Positions 26,946 through 36,977 are shown, numbered from the stretch's first letter. The stretch is 64,000 nucleotides of DNA from Pseudoalteromonas luteoviolacea (GCF_001750165.1 NZ_CP015411.1:1578001-1642000); one strand, 5' to 3'. A program made the numbers and translations. Notes: generated from the sequence alone by a model not told the origin.

Positions 26946-27668
26946 TTACGATGTCCAATTGTTCCAAGGGAGGTTATTTGTGTCAGGTAAAAAGCTTAAA
27001 GTCTGTAGTTTTGCCGACCAAGCGCTGAACAGCGCTGAAATATCTGTCCAGTAGGGGAGTGTAAAGTAGATACACCCAGCGGTTATTACTACTTGCGATA
27101 AAGAGGTAACTGGGTAGCGCAGATCGATAAGCTTCATTGCTGTACCAAATGAGGCTTTAAGCTCTTTGTTATCGATGTCTACACTGTAACACTCATCCAA
27201 TATGAGGTGGGTGATTGCGCCCGTAAAAATAAAAATACTGCTCAGTAATGCAATGTGTAGAGTGACACCAACAAGCAGAGCCGCGTGCAAGGTCAGCATA
27301 CTAAACATCAATACCGCCGATATCGAGTGTAAGGTGGCTCGGTGAACTGTAAAATGTTCAAAAATAGGTTTTATTACGTACATAAAACACACATACACCA
27401 TGGCGCCAACTAGCCACGTCTCTATGACCGAATTAAAGTCGTTATTGAGGAGTAAGATCCCAGCGACTAGTAGCGCAAAGATACTAAACAGACTATTAAG
27501 TGATTTAGATTTGTCGGAATCAAGGTCGGGCAATAAACCTGCAAGTGCGCCAACAATAAATAAGCCGAGTGCTTGAAATCCATTAACCTCTGCCATGCTT
27601 AATAAAACGGAGCTGAGCGTCGCACTGATAACGGTAGATGCTTTGAGGTGAGTAGAAAAATTCGCCAT
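26946..27668 (-). CDS. YdjM-family (PF04307) membrane metal-dependent hydrolase
   Basis: A 240-residue integral membrane protein with 5-6 helices. The family's conserved motifs are seen: MANFSTHL at the start, GLLPDLDSDKS (~residues 44-54), HRATLHS (~110-116) and HLILDE (~154-159), which together supply His and Asp candidates for a metal site. The start at 27668 is chosen because an SD-like GGAAG precedes it and the family begins with MANF; the longer frame to 27692 is less likely. In E. coli ydjM belongs to the LexA regulon, but I see no LexA box here. Enzymatic function is not established for the family. Confidence 0.8.
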   Translation of the reverse strand: MANFSTHLKASTVISATLSSVLLSMAEVNGFQALGLFIVGALAGLLPDLDSDKSKSLNSLFSIFALLVAGILLLNNDFNSVIETWLVGAMVYVCFMYVIKPIFEHFTVHRATLHSISAVLMFSMLTLHAALLVGVTLHIALLSSIFIFTGAITHLILDECYSVDIDNKELKASFGTAMKLIDLRYPVTSLSQVVITAGCIYFTLPYWTDISALFSAWSAKLQTLSFLPDTNNLPWNNWTS

Positions 27669-27946
27669 GATACTTCCAAGTAGCGGAACCAATTAATTAA
27701 TAAAAAGAAATTAATTTTTCTTGCTAGTCTACATGAAAAACGTGAGCAGGCACATGACTGTGATTTAAATCTTCCTATAGAGTCACAGACACTCCCTCAG
27801 TAGCACGACATCACTGATGCTGTAATAAGGTGTAATGTTCTTAATGCACTTGTTTGACTAGCCTAATACGGTTGACATGCTTTTAACCGTATCGATGCGC
27901 AAGTTCAAACAGAATTGTCACTGACCGATTTAGGAGTGAGGCCACT

Positions 27947-29422
27947 ATGCACTTTCTTAATCCAATGCTGCAAAACCATCCTATGGAGAGCGCATTTATG
28001 CAAACGTGGTTAAATCGGCTTGCAGACAAATACTCCCCCTGCTTATTTACTCAGTGTGGCAATGGAAACAATGAACAGTCATCCGAAAACTACATTGATA
28101 TTTATGATGGGCGTCATGAAAAAGCCATTTATGTTGATGTATCGCACACACCGGATAGACAAGAGGCTCTCGCAATTTATGACGGTAAACTATTGGATAG
28201 CGGCAAATTTACTGATGTATACGAAAATGCAAAAAAGTATACAGCTATGGTGCGATGTCATCGTTTGCAACCCGGTGAAGTGATAGCACCCAGTTGTGTG
28301 AGTGTACATAGTTATCTAGTCGAGTCAGCGTTATGTCGTCATTATGCCGATATCGGATTATTTGGGTTGTGTGGAAGTGCGAAGCGTGTTTACCATGATT
28401 ACAACTTAGTTTATATCTTAAATACATTAGATTACTTAAACAGTAGCCTAGAAAAAGATGACTGTTTATTTTGCTTTGGTTTAGACCCGTATTTGGTGAA
28501 TTGGGATAAACCTTTGGATGAACTGAGTGTTGAATCTCTTGATGCGTTATCTTTGGGACGCCCAATCTGTATTGTTAGTAGTAACTTCTCCGTCGCATAT
28601 GTGAATACACAATTACTAGATAAAATCCAAAATAGTGCAATTGGACGCACTCCCTCGTTTAACGGATTTATTGATTCTGTTAAAGCGTTGGGCTTTGTTA
28701 ATGCTGAGGGGATGTCACTATTGCCTTGGGCATTTAGCAATAAGGAGCTATTGTGGCAATTGAGCGCATTGCCAAAAACATTTGAATATATTGTCGAGCA
28801 GGCTCAAAAACAGGGCATTAGTCATTTTGAAGTGGCTTTGCAAAGCCATTTTGTTGAATTATTGCTGGAAAAACTGTCCATGTGTTTTCCAATTACTCAG
28901 AGTTTTTCAACTTATTACACATATCAAAGTCATATTGATGATCATGCGCGTATAGACCAATGTGAGGTGATGAAGCTTTCGCAGCTTGGGCGCTTGGATA
29001 AAAAGACCTCGGTTGGTATCGCGGTTGGGCGGCTAGCAACTTGTGGTTATAAGTGGGTCAATGATTATCACTATGATGAGCTTTTTGTTCCTTGTAATAG
29101 CATTTTAAGTCATGGGTGCAATCTGTGTCTGCACAGTGACTTTCCAAGAGAGCCTTTGTGTCCGTTGAGGCTAGCTGACATTGCAATAGGCCGAGATATT
29201 GAAGCCATGCCTAATAATTATTCTTGTGATGAGCGAACACTGGATACGGGCCAGTGTATTTCGCCGATAGAGGCACTGAAAGCGATTACATATGGTGCAG
29301 CGATTCACGCTAAAATTGCAGGGTACAATCAAATAAATGGCGTCGCACATTATATGAAATTAGACGGCGATCTACTTAGCGTCAATAAACCTTGGCGTGA
29401 TATGAAGGTCACGTTGCTATAA
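27947..29422 (+). CDS. Degenerate amidohydrolase-like (YtcJ-type) protein
   Basis: A 491-residue protein whose order of segments follows the amidohydrolase-3/YtcJ family. It opens with a short beta part containing IYDGKLLDSG. GEVIAPSCVSVHSYL (~residues 110-124) corresponds to the family's P-x-H-x-H strand. The end, CPLRLADIAIGRD then GQCISPIEALKAITYGAA, is the family's C-terminal signature. However, the HxH metal pair reads HSY, and the later His/Asp ligands are not evident, so a classical metal-dependent hydrolase activity is doubtful. Many Cys are present (about 15). A GGAG-containing site precedes the ATG. Substrate and activity unknown. Confidence 0.6.
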   Translation: MHFLNPMLQNHPMESAFMQTWLNRLADKYSPCLFTQCGNGNNEQSSENYIDIYDGRHEKAIYVDVSHTPDRQEALAIYDGKLLDSGKFTDVYENAKKYTAMVRCHRLQPGEVIAPSCVSVHSYLVESALCRHYADIGLFGLCGSAKRVYHDYNLVYILNTLDYLNSSLEKDDCLFCFGLDPYLVNWDKPLDELSVESLDALSLGRPICIVSSNFSVAYVNTQLLDKIQNSAIGRTPSFNGFIDSVKALGFVNAEGMSLLPWAFSNKELLWQLSALPKTFEYIVEQAQKQGISHFEVALQSHFVELLLEKLSMCFPITQSFSTYYTYQSHIDDHARIDQCEVMKLSQLGRLDKKTSVGIAVGRLATCGYKWVNDYHYDELFVPCNSILSHGCNLCLHSDFPREPLCPLRLADIAIGRDIEAMPNNYSCDERTLDTGQCISPIEALKAITYGAAIHAKIAGYNQINGVAHYMKLDGDLLSVNKPWRDMKVTLL

Positions 29423-29576
29423 ATTCTATCTCTAGGCACAGGACACATTTAGATACGATTTGTATCTATTTCGTGACGGATCTTAAAACAATATGATGCT
29501 TAAATATAGTGGTGTAATGGAGTGTAATAATTTCATATGTCACAATAAAGTTAAGTTTCTGAATTAAGGCTCAGTC

Positions 29577-29891
29577 ATGATTGCGACTATATTTAAATCA
29601 TTATTTTTTAAAGCGTTGAAAAATGAAGCGAGTAGAAAAATTGCCAAATCTGTTGTTGAAGGTGCGGTCGATAAAGGCGTTGATTACTTTAAAACTCGTG
29701 GACAAGTGAATATCCCCTCTCACCATGAGGTAGAGACTTTAGGTTTAATCACAGGGCTGAATAATTTGGCGAGTAAGAATCTGCCTGATGGCGAGTATCC
29801 GCTGCGATTAGAAAAACAAACTCTATTGGTTACTATGCGTAATCAGGGTGTAGTGCACATTCAATATGTGAACAAAAACATACCTCAGTAA
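29577..29891 (+). CDS. Small hypothetical protein, 104 residues
   Basis: The N-terminal ~45 residues are an amphipathic basic helix (IFKSLFFKALKNEASRK) and the rest is a compact beta-rich part with SHHEVETLGLITGLNNLASK. No classical signal peptide and no membrane anchor. It lies alone between the amidohydrolase-like gene and the collagenase gene, each with intergenic AT-rich DNA. The family is not recognised; it could be a small regulatory or stress protein. Confidence 0.5.
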   Translation: MIATIFKSLFFKALKNEASRKIAKSVVEGAVDKGVDYFKTRGQVNIPSHHEVETLGLITGLNNLASKNLPDGEYPLRLEKQTLLVTMRNQGVVHIQYVNKNIPQ

Positions 29892-30176
29892 CTTCGATTT
29901 ACGCGATAAGCAACTACACACTCTTTGCTTGTGAATACAAGCTTGATCACAACTTTCATTATAACTGATTGATTATATTGCTTTACCTCTGTACTGAGCG
30001 ATAGAGCAACCCCCGCCTACGTTGGAATAATTCAGTATTTTAAATACCAAGATAAAGAATTTAAACCGCTATTTATGAAATAATATTATATAAAATATAT
30101 TGTATGCAATATTGCGTTTGTGTTAAAAAAGTGTTCCCGACAACGGGTTTGGATACACATATAAAAAGGTAATATT

Positions 30177-32966
30177 ATGAAAATACAATCACTTGCTATG
30201 GCATTGCCCATAGTGATATGTAGTTTACAATCTTTCGCTCATCAAACAACTGAGCGAACATTTAAACCACTTGCTACATCACAACCGCTGCACTTAAGTC
30301 ACGGTGATGAGCATGGCCAGCACCAGCTTGATAATTCTCCCATAGCACAAAGTCAGATGTTGCAGCATGAGCACAGCTTTGTTAACTCTGCCGTTGTGAC
30401 AACACGTAATGTGAACGCCACTTTGCAATGCGATCTGACTGCGCTAGCGCAGGCGAGCTCGAGCACGATTGTCGATCTGGTACTTCAACAAGGCGCCAGT
30501 TGTGTGAATGAGTTATTTAGTGCCACGAGCCAAATTCAAACGGCCGTATTTACCACAGAGAAAATGCGAGCAGCAGCACTGCGTGCAAAATCGTTATCAG
30601 CGAGTTATGACGGCAGTGGCAGTGCACCTTTAGAGTCCTTATTCCTATTTATCCGTGCTGGGTACTATGTAGAGTTTTACAATGACTCGGTGAGTTTCGG
30701 TGCACAATTAAAGTCTGATGTACGTGCCGCTATTGATGAATTTGTTAAAAGCCCGCACTTTTACACCAACTCTGATGCGCATGGAAAGGTGTTGAAAGAA
30801 GTGATTACTGCAATGGATTCCTCCGAAATGCAGGATGTCTATTTACCTGTCGTGAAATCATGGCTATTGAAGTGGGATCACTCTTTTGCAGACAAATGGT
30901 ATATGCGCAGTGCAGTTAATGGTGTTTTCACCATATTGTATCGAGGCCAATGGAATACTGAATTCGTTGCAAAGGTGCAATCTGATACGGAGCTGGTAAA
31001 TATCTTAGCCAACTTTACCAAGCAAAATTGGATGATTGGTTCAGATTCCGAGTATCTCATCATCAATTCAGCCAGTGAACTGGCCAGATTAAAAACTTAC
31101 AAGAATGCGCCTATGCAGCCATTGGTAGATACCGCTCTAAAAGATTTATTTAGCCGGTTTGAAAGCTTTGGCTATGGGGACGGTATTTGGCTGGCTGCGG
31201 CAGATGTTGCCACCTATTACGCTGACTGTGATATCTTCGACATTTGTAATTTTGAAGAGGTACTGACGCAAAAAGCCTTATCTCAAACCTATCAATGTAG
31301 CTCGACGATTCGGATCAGGTCACAAAATATGACTTTGCAGCAGCATGAATCGGCATGTCAAACGATGGCGCTCGAAGAGTCCCGCTTTCATCAGATGTTA
31401 GCGACCAATCAAATCCCAGTCGCTGATGACAACAATACGATGCTGCAAGTGAATATTTTTGATAGCAGTGGGGATTATGGTAAGTACGCGAAGGCGATCT
31501 TTAAGATTGATACCAATAATGGTGGTATGTACTTAGAGGGCGATCCAAGTAAAGTTGGCAACCAGGCTAACTTCATTGCTTATGAGGCGAGCTATGCTAA
31601 AGCGGACCATTTTGTTTGGAATCTAGAGCATGAGTATGTGCATTACCTAGACGGACGATTTGATTTATACGGTGACTTTAATGCGCCTACGGAAGCGATT
31701 GTTTGGTGGAGTGAAGGGGTTGCTGAATATGTGGCTAATCTCAATGACAACCAAGCAGCCATCGATACGATAAAAGATGGCAGTACTTATCAGCTCAATG
31801 AAATATTTGCCACGACTTATGCTGGGTTTGATCAAGATAGAATTTATCGGTGGGGTTATTTGGCGGTACGTTTTATGTTTGAGCGTCATTTTGAAGAGCT
31901 TAAGGTGATGCTGTCACAAACTAGACAAGGCAATTGGTCTGGATATAAAACAACAATTGATGATTGGGCACAGCGCTATGAACAAGAGTTTACTCAGTGG
32001 ACCCAAGAGCTGGCCGGTGGCGATGGAAATAAAGCGCCAGTAGTGTCAATTAATGGTCCATATGCAGGCAGTACTGACAGTGAAATCGCATTTAGCAGTC
32101 AAGGTAGTTCAGATCCTGAAGGGCAACTATTGAGCTATTTGTGGCAATTTGGTGATGGTAGTCAAAGTAGCGACGCGAACCCTCGTCATGCCTATGTTGC
32201 GCAAGGAGCCTATACGGTGTCGCTTACCGTCAGTGATCCCCAAGGGGCGCAATACACCGCTTCAACGACGGTCACAATATCTGCGAATTCAAATGACGTG
32301 ATCGCACTGAATAAAGCGCAGCCTGTTAGTGTATCAGCAGCGCAAGATGCCTTTAAATATTTTAAAATCACCTTACCGTCCGGTGCGACTGATTTGTCTA
32401 TTACCACCTCAGGTGGTACTGGTGATGTTGATCTCTATGTGAAACACGCTCAGTTGCCAACCTTGGATAGCTATGACTGTCGCCCATACTTAAGTGGCAA
32501 TGCGGAGAGATGTGATACTGCTCAGCCAATAGGGGGAGACTACTTCATCATGCTGCGTGGCTATAACCAATTTGATAACGTTACATTAATGGCTGATTAC
32601 ACGCCGCCTGTGTCCACGTTGCCAGATCTGTGTCAAACACAAGGTGGTTTATCTGGTGGTAGAGTAGCAGCTGGCACACCCATATGTTTAGCGAGTCAGA
32701 CACCAATGTGGTTTAGTCTTGAAAATGTGGAAGCGCAGAGCAGTATTAGTATTCAAACAGCCCATGGCAGTGGCGACTTAACGTTAGAGTACAGTAATCA
32801 AGGATGGCCAAATGAGACAAATGTTGATGCAAGATCTGCCAAAGATGGAAACAATGAGTGCATTAACCTTTCAGGGCAAACTCAATATTGGGGTTACCTA
32901 AAAGTGTCGGGTAATCATCAAGGGTCAACTTTATTGGTTAAATACAATGAGGGCTACTGCCAATAA
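30177..32966 (+). CDS. M9 collagenase with PKD and PPC domains, secreted
   Basis: Secreted metalloprotease of the Vibrio-type collagenase family (M9A). Signal peptide ~1-22. An activator-like N-terminal M9 domain spans ~75-380. The catalytic domain contains the zinc motif HEYVH at residues 485-489, with a downstream Glu ligand in WWSEGVAEYVA. Then follow a PKD domain (~615-700, containing YLWQFGDGS), a pre-peptidase C-terminal (PPC) domain (~715-805, SGGTGDVDLYVKH) and a second module with a Cys pair (~815-929). The length of 929 is typical. It hydrolyses collagen and similar structural proteins outside the cell. No operon partner. Confidence 0.92.
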   Translation: MKIQSLAMALPIVICSLQSFAHQTTERTFKPLATSQPLHLSHGDEHGQHQLDNSPIAQSQMLQHEHSFVNSAVVTTRNVNATLQCDLTALAQASSSTIVDLVLQQGASCVNELFSATSQIQTAVFTTEKMRAAALRAKSLSASYDGSGSAPLESLFLFIRAGYYVEFYNDSVSFGAQLKSDVRAAIDEFVKSPHFYTNSDAHGKVLKEVITAMDSSEMQDVYLPVVKSWLLKWDHSFADKWYMRSAVNGVFTILYRGQWNTEFVAKVQSDTELVNILANFTKQNWMIGSDSEYLIINSASELARLKTYKNAPMQPLVDTALKDLFSRFESFGYGDGIWLAAADVATYYADCDIFDICNFEEVLTQKALSQTYQCSSTIRIRSQNMTLQQHESACQTMALEESRFHQMLATNQIPVADDNNTMLQVNIFDSSGDYGKYAKAIFKIDTNNGGMYLEGDPSKVGNQANFIAYEASYAKADHFVWNLEHEYVHYLDGRFDLYGDFNAPTEAIVWWSEGVAEYVANLNDNQAAIDTIKDGSTYQLNEIFATTYAGFDQDRIYRWGYLAVRFMFERHFEELKVMLSQTRQGNWSGYKTTIDDWAQRYEQEFTQWTQELAGGDGNKAPVVSINGPYAGSTDSEIAFSSQGSSDPEGQLLSYLWQFGDGSQSSDANPRHAYVAQGAYTVSLTVSDPQGAQYTASTTVTISANSNDVIALNKAQPVSVSAAQDAFKYFKITLPSGATDLSITTSGGTGDVDLYVKHAQLPTLDSYDCRPYLSGNAERCDTAQPIGGDYFIMLRGYNQFDNVTLMADYTPPVSTLPDLCQTQGGLSGGRVAAGTPICLASQTPMWFSLENVEAQSSISIQTAHGSGDLTLEYSNQGWPNETNVDARSAKDGNNECINLSGQTQYWGYLKVSGNHQGSTLLVKYNEGYCQ

Positions 32967-33044
32967 CTTTATTATGTAAAACTTGATGACTGAACGGTGA
33001 CAGGATAAATTACACCTAGAGCCGTTTAGTTATTGTCAGGGTTT

Positions 33045-33800
33045 ATGTTGCTAAAGTTATTTGTTTTAGGCGTTTTTGCTTTGTTATCACTGAGTGTTAA
33101 AAGTGCTCAGCCAGACCGCCTTAGTCTGTACACTTACCACAACAAACCGCCATACATAGAAAATTTGGCGGATAAAAAAGGCTTGTATTTTGATATTGTC
33201 AATTTGCTCAATGAATTTCAGCCAACTCTTAAATATGAATTGGTTTTTATGAATAAAGAGCAAATTCGCCAACGTCTTGATCGTGATAATTTAGCGGGAG
33301 CGGTATTGGGTGTTAATCCGCAGTGGTTTGGAGATATTGAGCAACAACAGTTTATCTGGAGCGACCCACTGTTTTACGACACGGATGAATTTGTGTCGAG
33401 CATTAAGAAGCCTTTTGAATACCAAAACCAAGCTTCATTACATGGGAAAAAATATGGCGGGGTGGAAGGGTATTTTTATCCGAAGCTGGCAGAAGCTGAA
33501 CGCAGAGAGAAGTTAACAAGGGTAGATGCTAGCAGTGAAAAAGAGTTGCTTGAGTTGATTTTGCAACAACAACTCGATTTTGCAGTGATTAGTAGGCCGA
33601 CCTTTTTTTACTTTGCCAAGAAAAATGGCTGGTGGACTAGCTTATCGTTGTCGCATCAATCCCATCAGAAGTACTACAGGGCTATCCTTGTACCAAGATC
33701 GAAGAAAGCGCATTTTACCCCTTTACTCAGCACAACCGGTTCTATCGGATTCAAAAAGTACATGAAGGAGCTGGTGAGTTCATATCATATATCAGAGTAA
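33045..33800 (+). CDS. Periplasmic solute-binding-like protein (SBP family 3 fold)
   Basis: About 251 residues; a signal peptide ends near KSA (~residue 21). The mature part has the two-lobe pattern of amino-acid-binding proteins: LSLYTYHNKPPYIE and GLYFDIVNLLNE at the start, then the cross-over DNLAGAVLGVNPQWF and the second-lobe strand KKYGGVEGYFYPK. No transporter genes adjoin it, so it may be a stand-alone sensor or a partner of a distant system, as is common for this family in Alteromonadales. The ATG at 33045 begins the signal sequence; an upstream TTG (33033) is not needed. Ligand unknown. Confidence 0.75.
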   Translation: MLLKLFVLGVFALLSLSVKSAQPDRLSLYTYHNKPPYIENLADKKGLYFDIVNLLNEFQPTLKYELVFMNKEQIRQRLDRDNLAGAVLGVNPQWFGDIEQQQFIWSDPLFYDTDEFVSSIKKPFEYQNQASLHGKKYGGVEGYFYPKLAEAERREKLTRVDASSEKELLELILQQQLDFAVISRPTFFYFAKKNGWWTSLSLSHQSHQKYYRAILVPRSKKAHFTPLLSTTGSIGFKKYMKELVSSYHISE

Positions 33801-33829
33801 AGCGGAGTGAACCCGCTTTACTTAAATTT

Positions 33830-34270
33830 TTACCACGTGCCTGTGTTAGGCATTGATAACCACGGTTCTTGTGGCTCTAATGGCTTGTCTTTTTGTAGTA
33901 GCTCAATGGAAATACCGTCAGGAGATTTTATAAATGCCATATGTCCGCATCTTGGAGGTCGGTTAATCGTGACACCAGCTTGCTGGATTTTATCGCACAA
34001 CGCATAAATATCATCAACTGCGAATGCTAAATGGCCAAAGTTTCTACCACCGGTATAATCTTCACTATCCCAGTTGTAGGTCAGTTCAATTGTTGGTGAA
34101 AAAGTTTCTTGTGCTTGTTCAAGCTGACCTGGTGCGGCCAAAAAAATCAAAGTAAAACGACCTTTTTCGCTTTCTTTACGTTTAATTTCAACCAGCCCTA
34201 ATAGGTCACAATAAAATTTAAGTGATGCGTCTAAATCTTTTACGCGCACCATAGTATGTAAGAAGTTCAT
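33830..34270 (-). CDS. Glyoxalase I-like VOC protein
   Basis: A 146-residue protein that starts with MNFLHTMVRVKDLDASLKFY, the GloA entry with His5. Other family ligands are seen: Glu in TIELTYNWD, His in FGHLAFAVDD and the C-terminal Glu in GISIELLQK. Together these are the four residues that bind the metal in lactoylglutathione lyase, so an active enzyme that detoxifies methylglyoxal-glutathione adducts is likely. It is cytoplasmic. The gene converges with the binding-protein gene (29-bp gap) and is a separate unit. Confidence 0.85.
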   Translation of the reverse strand: MNFLHTMVRVKDLDASLKFYCDLLGLVEIKRKESEKGRFTLIFLAAPGQLEQAQETFSPTIELTYNWDSEDYTGGRNFGHLAFAVDDIYALCDKIQQAGVTINRPPRCGHMAFIKSPDGISIELLQKDKPLEPQEPWLSMPNTGTW

Positions 34271-34273
34271 AAC

Positions 34274-34332
34274 TTGCCCCTTGTGATTATGCCCAACATG
34301 ATAGGGGCAAACCTGTACTTCGCAAGGGGCAA
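34274..34332. repeat. Inverted repeat between the glyoxalase gene and the phosphoesterase operon
   Basis: Perfect 10-bp arms TTGCCCCTTG (34274-34283) and CAAGGGGCAA (34323-34332) with a 39-bp spacer. It starts right upstream of the glyoxalase ATG and ends 12 bp past the stop of the operon. A third partial copy, AGGGGCAA, sits in the spacer. It might end the operon's transcript or act as an operator; no T-run is present. Confidence 0.6.
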
Positions 34333-34344
34333 TTTACACATAAA

Positions 34345-36294
34345 TTAATATTCGGCGCTTAATGTCACTCCACTATAGGCTTCATAAGCTCTCACGCCGA
34401 GGTGCCATGTCCCTGCCGTCGGGTTGGTAATGGTGCAAGTTTCGGCATTACCATTTTCATAGGGACGGCAATCATAGCTTGACGTTGTCGGTTGGATACC
34501 TGCGCGAATATAAAGGTCCGCATCCCCCGTGCCGCCGCTAATTTTAACCGTCAGCTTGCTTGTCCCTGCTGGGACGTCAAATGTTTTGTGAGTCCAGTTT
34601 GACTTACTTGCTGACAGTCCTGTCCATTGCTGCTTATTGCCTGGGTTGGTTGTTGCACTGAATGACCCGACCAAAGACACGCCACTGTATGCTGCATAAC
34701 CATTCAGCATCACGTAATATGTGCCAGCTTGAACATTGGAAATCGTACAAGATTCATTGTTGCCGTCTTTATATGGACGACAGTCATAGCTTGCTGTTGT
34801 AGGTTCAGCGCCAAACTTCACGTACATATCTACATCACCAGTGCCACCGCTAGTCGTAAATGATAGCTGATTGGCATTGGCTGGGACGTCCATAGTGTAA
34901 ACTGTTTTACTGCCTTTTGAACCCGTTAAACCAGTAGCCGGTACATCATTTTCAAGTACATTAGGGTTTGGCAGATCAGGTGTATCAATAATTGAGCGGC
35001 CAGAGGTGCTTTGGACCAGAGGTAAAATATCGCCTAAGCTACTTGCGTACCACCAGTTTACATTACCAGGTAATGCTAATGGATCAGCGGCGCGCTGCTC
35101 ACGGGATAAGGTATTAGTTGAAGAAGAAAACTGAGCCGTTCTCACTTCAAGTTTATTTGGCGTGACAGACAGTACTTTGAACTGCTGAATGCTCGCCAAG
35201 TCAATGGTCCAAGACTTAGGATCATTCGCTGAACGCGCTGGCGCTCCCCAACTTCCTTCACCAACATACACAGTACCGCCAGAGGTCGTTTTGACAAAGT
35301 TGCTCCCTGATGGCTTAAGTGCTTCGGTGATTTTATTGATGTGTGTATCAGATTCAACAACTAGGTTCATGGCATGATCATAAAAGTTGTTTGCCCACCA
35401 AGTATGCAAGATGGTGTTATCAGACTTGCCAGAGTAGTGCGGATACATGGGTTTGTGATATTGCGCTACTCGCCATTTAGCACTGCTACCTTGGCTCTGT
35501 AGGTCTTGCTTTAACCAGTTATTCATCGCCGTCGCATAGCTTGACCAACCGCTGTTTTTATATTGACTGTTGAGTGTATAAACGCGAAGCAAATTGGACA
35601 CGTTGAACGCGCCGTAGGTATCAGCACTGGTACATTGACCGTCATTGTTATAGTCAACTCCAAACACTTGGCATAAAGTCTTATAGTTATCATCTTCATG
35701 ATTGCCATGTGTGGCGACAAACGGATAGACACGTTTATAGTTTTGTCCACCAATTAAATCACTCGAAAATGTAAGTTGCCAATCTTTGAGGTATTCCTTC
35801 ATTTCAGATGCCGAGTTGGCGTTGGTATAATCCCCGCCGTGCATGATAAATAGCGGTCTGATTTTTGCCACCATTTGATTGCCTGAACGGCGCGTGGTCC
35901 AGCCTGTGCGGGTATCACCACCGGCAATGGCAACAAAGCCAGTGGTTGTAGATGTTGGCGCAGTTTTAAACCATAAATGTTGGCCACACCCTGTACTATC
36001 ACACACTCGATAATAAATAGCGGAATCTGCGGGCAGTCCGGTCAGCTTAACGAATTGGTTGCTTAAACTACCTGCGAAATTATGGCTGGCAGTGACGGCT
36101 TTAGTAGTCCAGCTAGACTCGTCAGTACTAGTCCCGTATTTCACCACGTGATTTGAGCCGCTGGTCGGTGTAAAACCAATGGTTGCTTGGCTGCTAGGGT
36201 TACCATCCCAAACGATACGGTGGTAATCACTGCCGGCATAGCAACTTCCTGCCATGAGCAAGGTTGAAGCGAGGCCAAAATGGAGCGCTCTCAT
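34345..36294 (-). CDS. Secreted calcineurin-like metallophosphoesterase with two PPC domains
   Basis: A 649-residue exported enzyme of the purple-acid-phosphatase-like group. Signal peptide ~1-20. A fibronectin-like N-terminal domain covers ~25-110. The metal-site motifs follow in order: GGDTR, MHGGDY, THGNHED, QYHKPMYPH and ESDTHIN, which supply the expected Asp, Asn and His ligands. The C-terminus has two PPC modules (~455-545 and ~560-649), each with SGGTGDVDMYVKFG-type strands. It likely frees phosphate from organic esters outside the cell. It is the last gene of a three-gene operon and starts 5 bp after the DUF1566 gene ends. Confidence 0.88.
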   Translation of the reverse strand: MRALHFGLASTLLMAGSCYAGSDYHRIVWDGNPSSQATIGFTPTSGSNHVVKYGTSTDESSWTTKAVTASHNFAGSLSNQFVKLTGLPADSAIYYRVCDSTGCGQHLWFKTAPTSTTTGFVAIAGGDTRTGWTTRRSGNQMVAKIRPLFIMHGGDYTNANSASEMKEYLKDWQLTFSSDLIGGQNYKRVYPFVATHGNHEDDNYKTLCQVFGVDYNNDGQCTSADTYGAFNVSNLLRVYTLNSQYKNSGWSSYATAMNNWLKQDLQSQGSSAKWRVAQYHKPMYPHYSGKSDNTILHTWWANNFYDHAMNLVVESDTHINKITEALKPSGSNFVKTTSGGTVYVGEGSWGAPARSANDPKSWTIDLASIQQFKVLSVTPNKLEVRTAQFSSSTNTLSREQRAADPLALPGNVNWWYASSLGDILPLVQSTSGRSIIDTPDLPNPNVLENDVPATGLTGSKGSKTVYTMDVPANANQLSFTTSGGTGDVDMYVKFGAEPTTASYDCRPYKDGNNESCTISNVQAGTYYVMLNGYAAYSGVSLVGSFSATTNPGNKQQWTGLSASKSNWTHKTFDVPAGTSKLTVKISGGTGDADLYIRAGIQPTTSSYDCRPYENGNAETCTITNPTAGTWHLGVRAYEAYSGVTLSAEY

Positions 36295-36299
36295 AGTTA

Positions 36300-36977
36300 T
36301 TATTCCTGTTTCTGTTGTGTAATTATTTCGCGACGACTTAGCTGCGGTGAAGTATTTGCTGCTGGCAGATCGGCGACCAGCATCACAAATGCGGCATTTC
36401 GGTAAGGCAGTGTGTAACTTTTACCAAAATGGAAATTAATCGCGGTTGCACCATTGCCACCTTGACGGTATTGCTTTGATAACGGTTGGCTGTGATCCGC
36501 GCTCCAATAATCCCCTTTTTTAATATGTACAAAAAAATCATTGGCGATATAGGGGTGGGCAGGAGAAGTGGGGTTTTGTATTAAACTGCTTAGCTCTTGT
36601 GCACTTGGTAAGCGCCATTGAGTGAGGCCACATAAGGCTTGTTTATTGGTACGGCGTATTAAGTCATGGGTATCACATCGATTGGGTTCAAAATAACAAT
36701 CGCCAAAGTTTTCTTTGCCCTGAACACCGTTAAACCAAGAATATGTCCAATAACCATCATGAATGGTTTCGTTATCTGTTTTTACTTCCCAAAGCAGTTG
36801 ATTTTGTGCGTCGTGCACACAAGCCCAAGGTCCTTGCCACGGCGAAAGCGCTTTGCCTTCTTGGGTTATTTTTGTAAACCGTGGATGCTGGCTTAATTTA
36901 GGTTGCGCTTGAGGCATTAAGCAAATACCAACAAATGTTGCAACAATAAGCGCGGAGATAAAAAGCCGTAGGATCAT
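36300..36977 (-). CDS. DUF1566 (Lcl-type) exported protein
   Basis: A 225-residue protein with an N-terminal signal or anchor helix (~1-22). The mature part has the DUF1566/Lcl signatures WRLPSAQELSSL, GDYWSADHS and a closing strand RNAAFVMLVADLP. Cys residues (CVHD, CYFEPNRC, CGLTQW) probably pair. DUF1566 domains occur in extracytoplasmic proteins, some implicated in carbohydrate binding or assembly. Its ATG overlaps the stop of the cytochrome-like gene (ATGA), and the phosphoesterase follows by 5 bp, so all three are translationally linked. Specific role unknown. Confidence 0.82.
   Translation of the reverse strand: MILRLFISALIVATFVGICLMPQAQPKLSQHPRFTKITQEGKALSPWQGPWACVHDAQNQLLWEVKTDNETIHDGYWTYSWFNGVQGKENFGDCYFEPNRCDTHDLIRRTNKQALCGLTQWRLPSAQELSSLIQNPTSPAHPYIANDFFVHIKKGDYWSADHSQPLSKQYRQGGNGATAINFHFGKSYTLPYRNAAFVMLVADLPAANTSPQLSRREIITQQKQE

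Noticed and set aside
27669..27946. LexA box upstream of the YdjM-like gene
   Set aside because: E. coli ydjM is SOS-regulated, so I looked for a CTG-N10-CAG site, but none is convincing.
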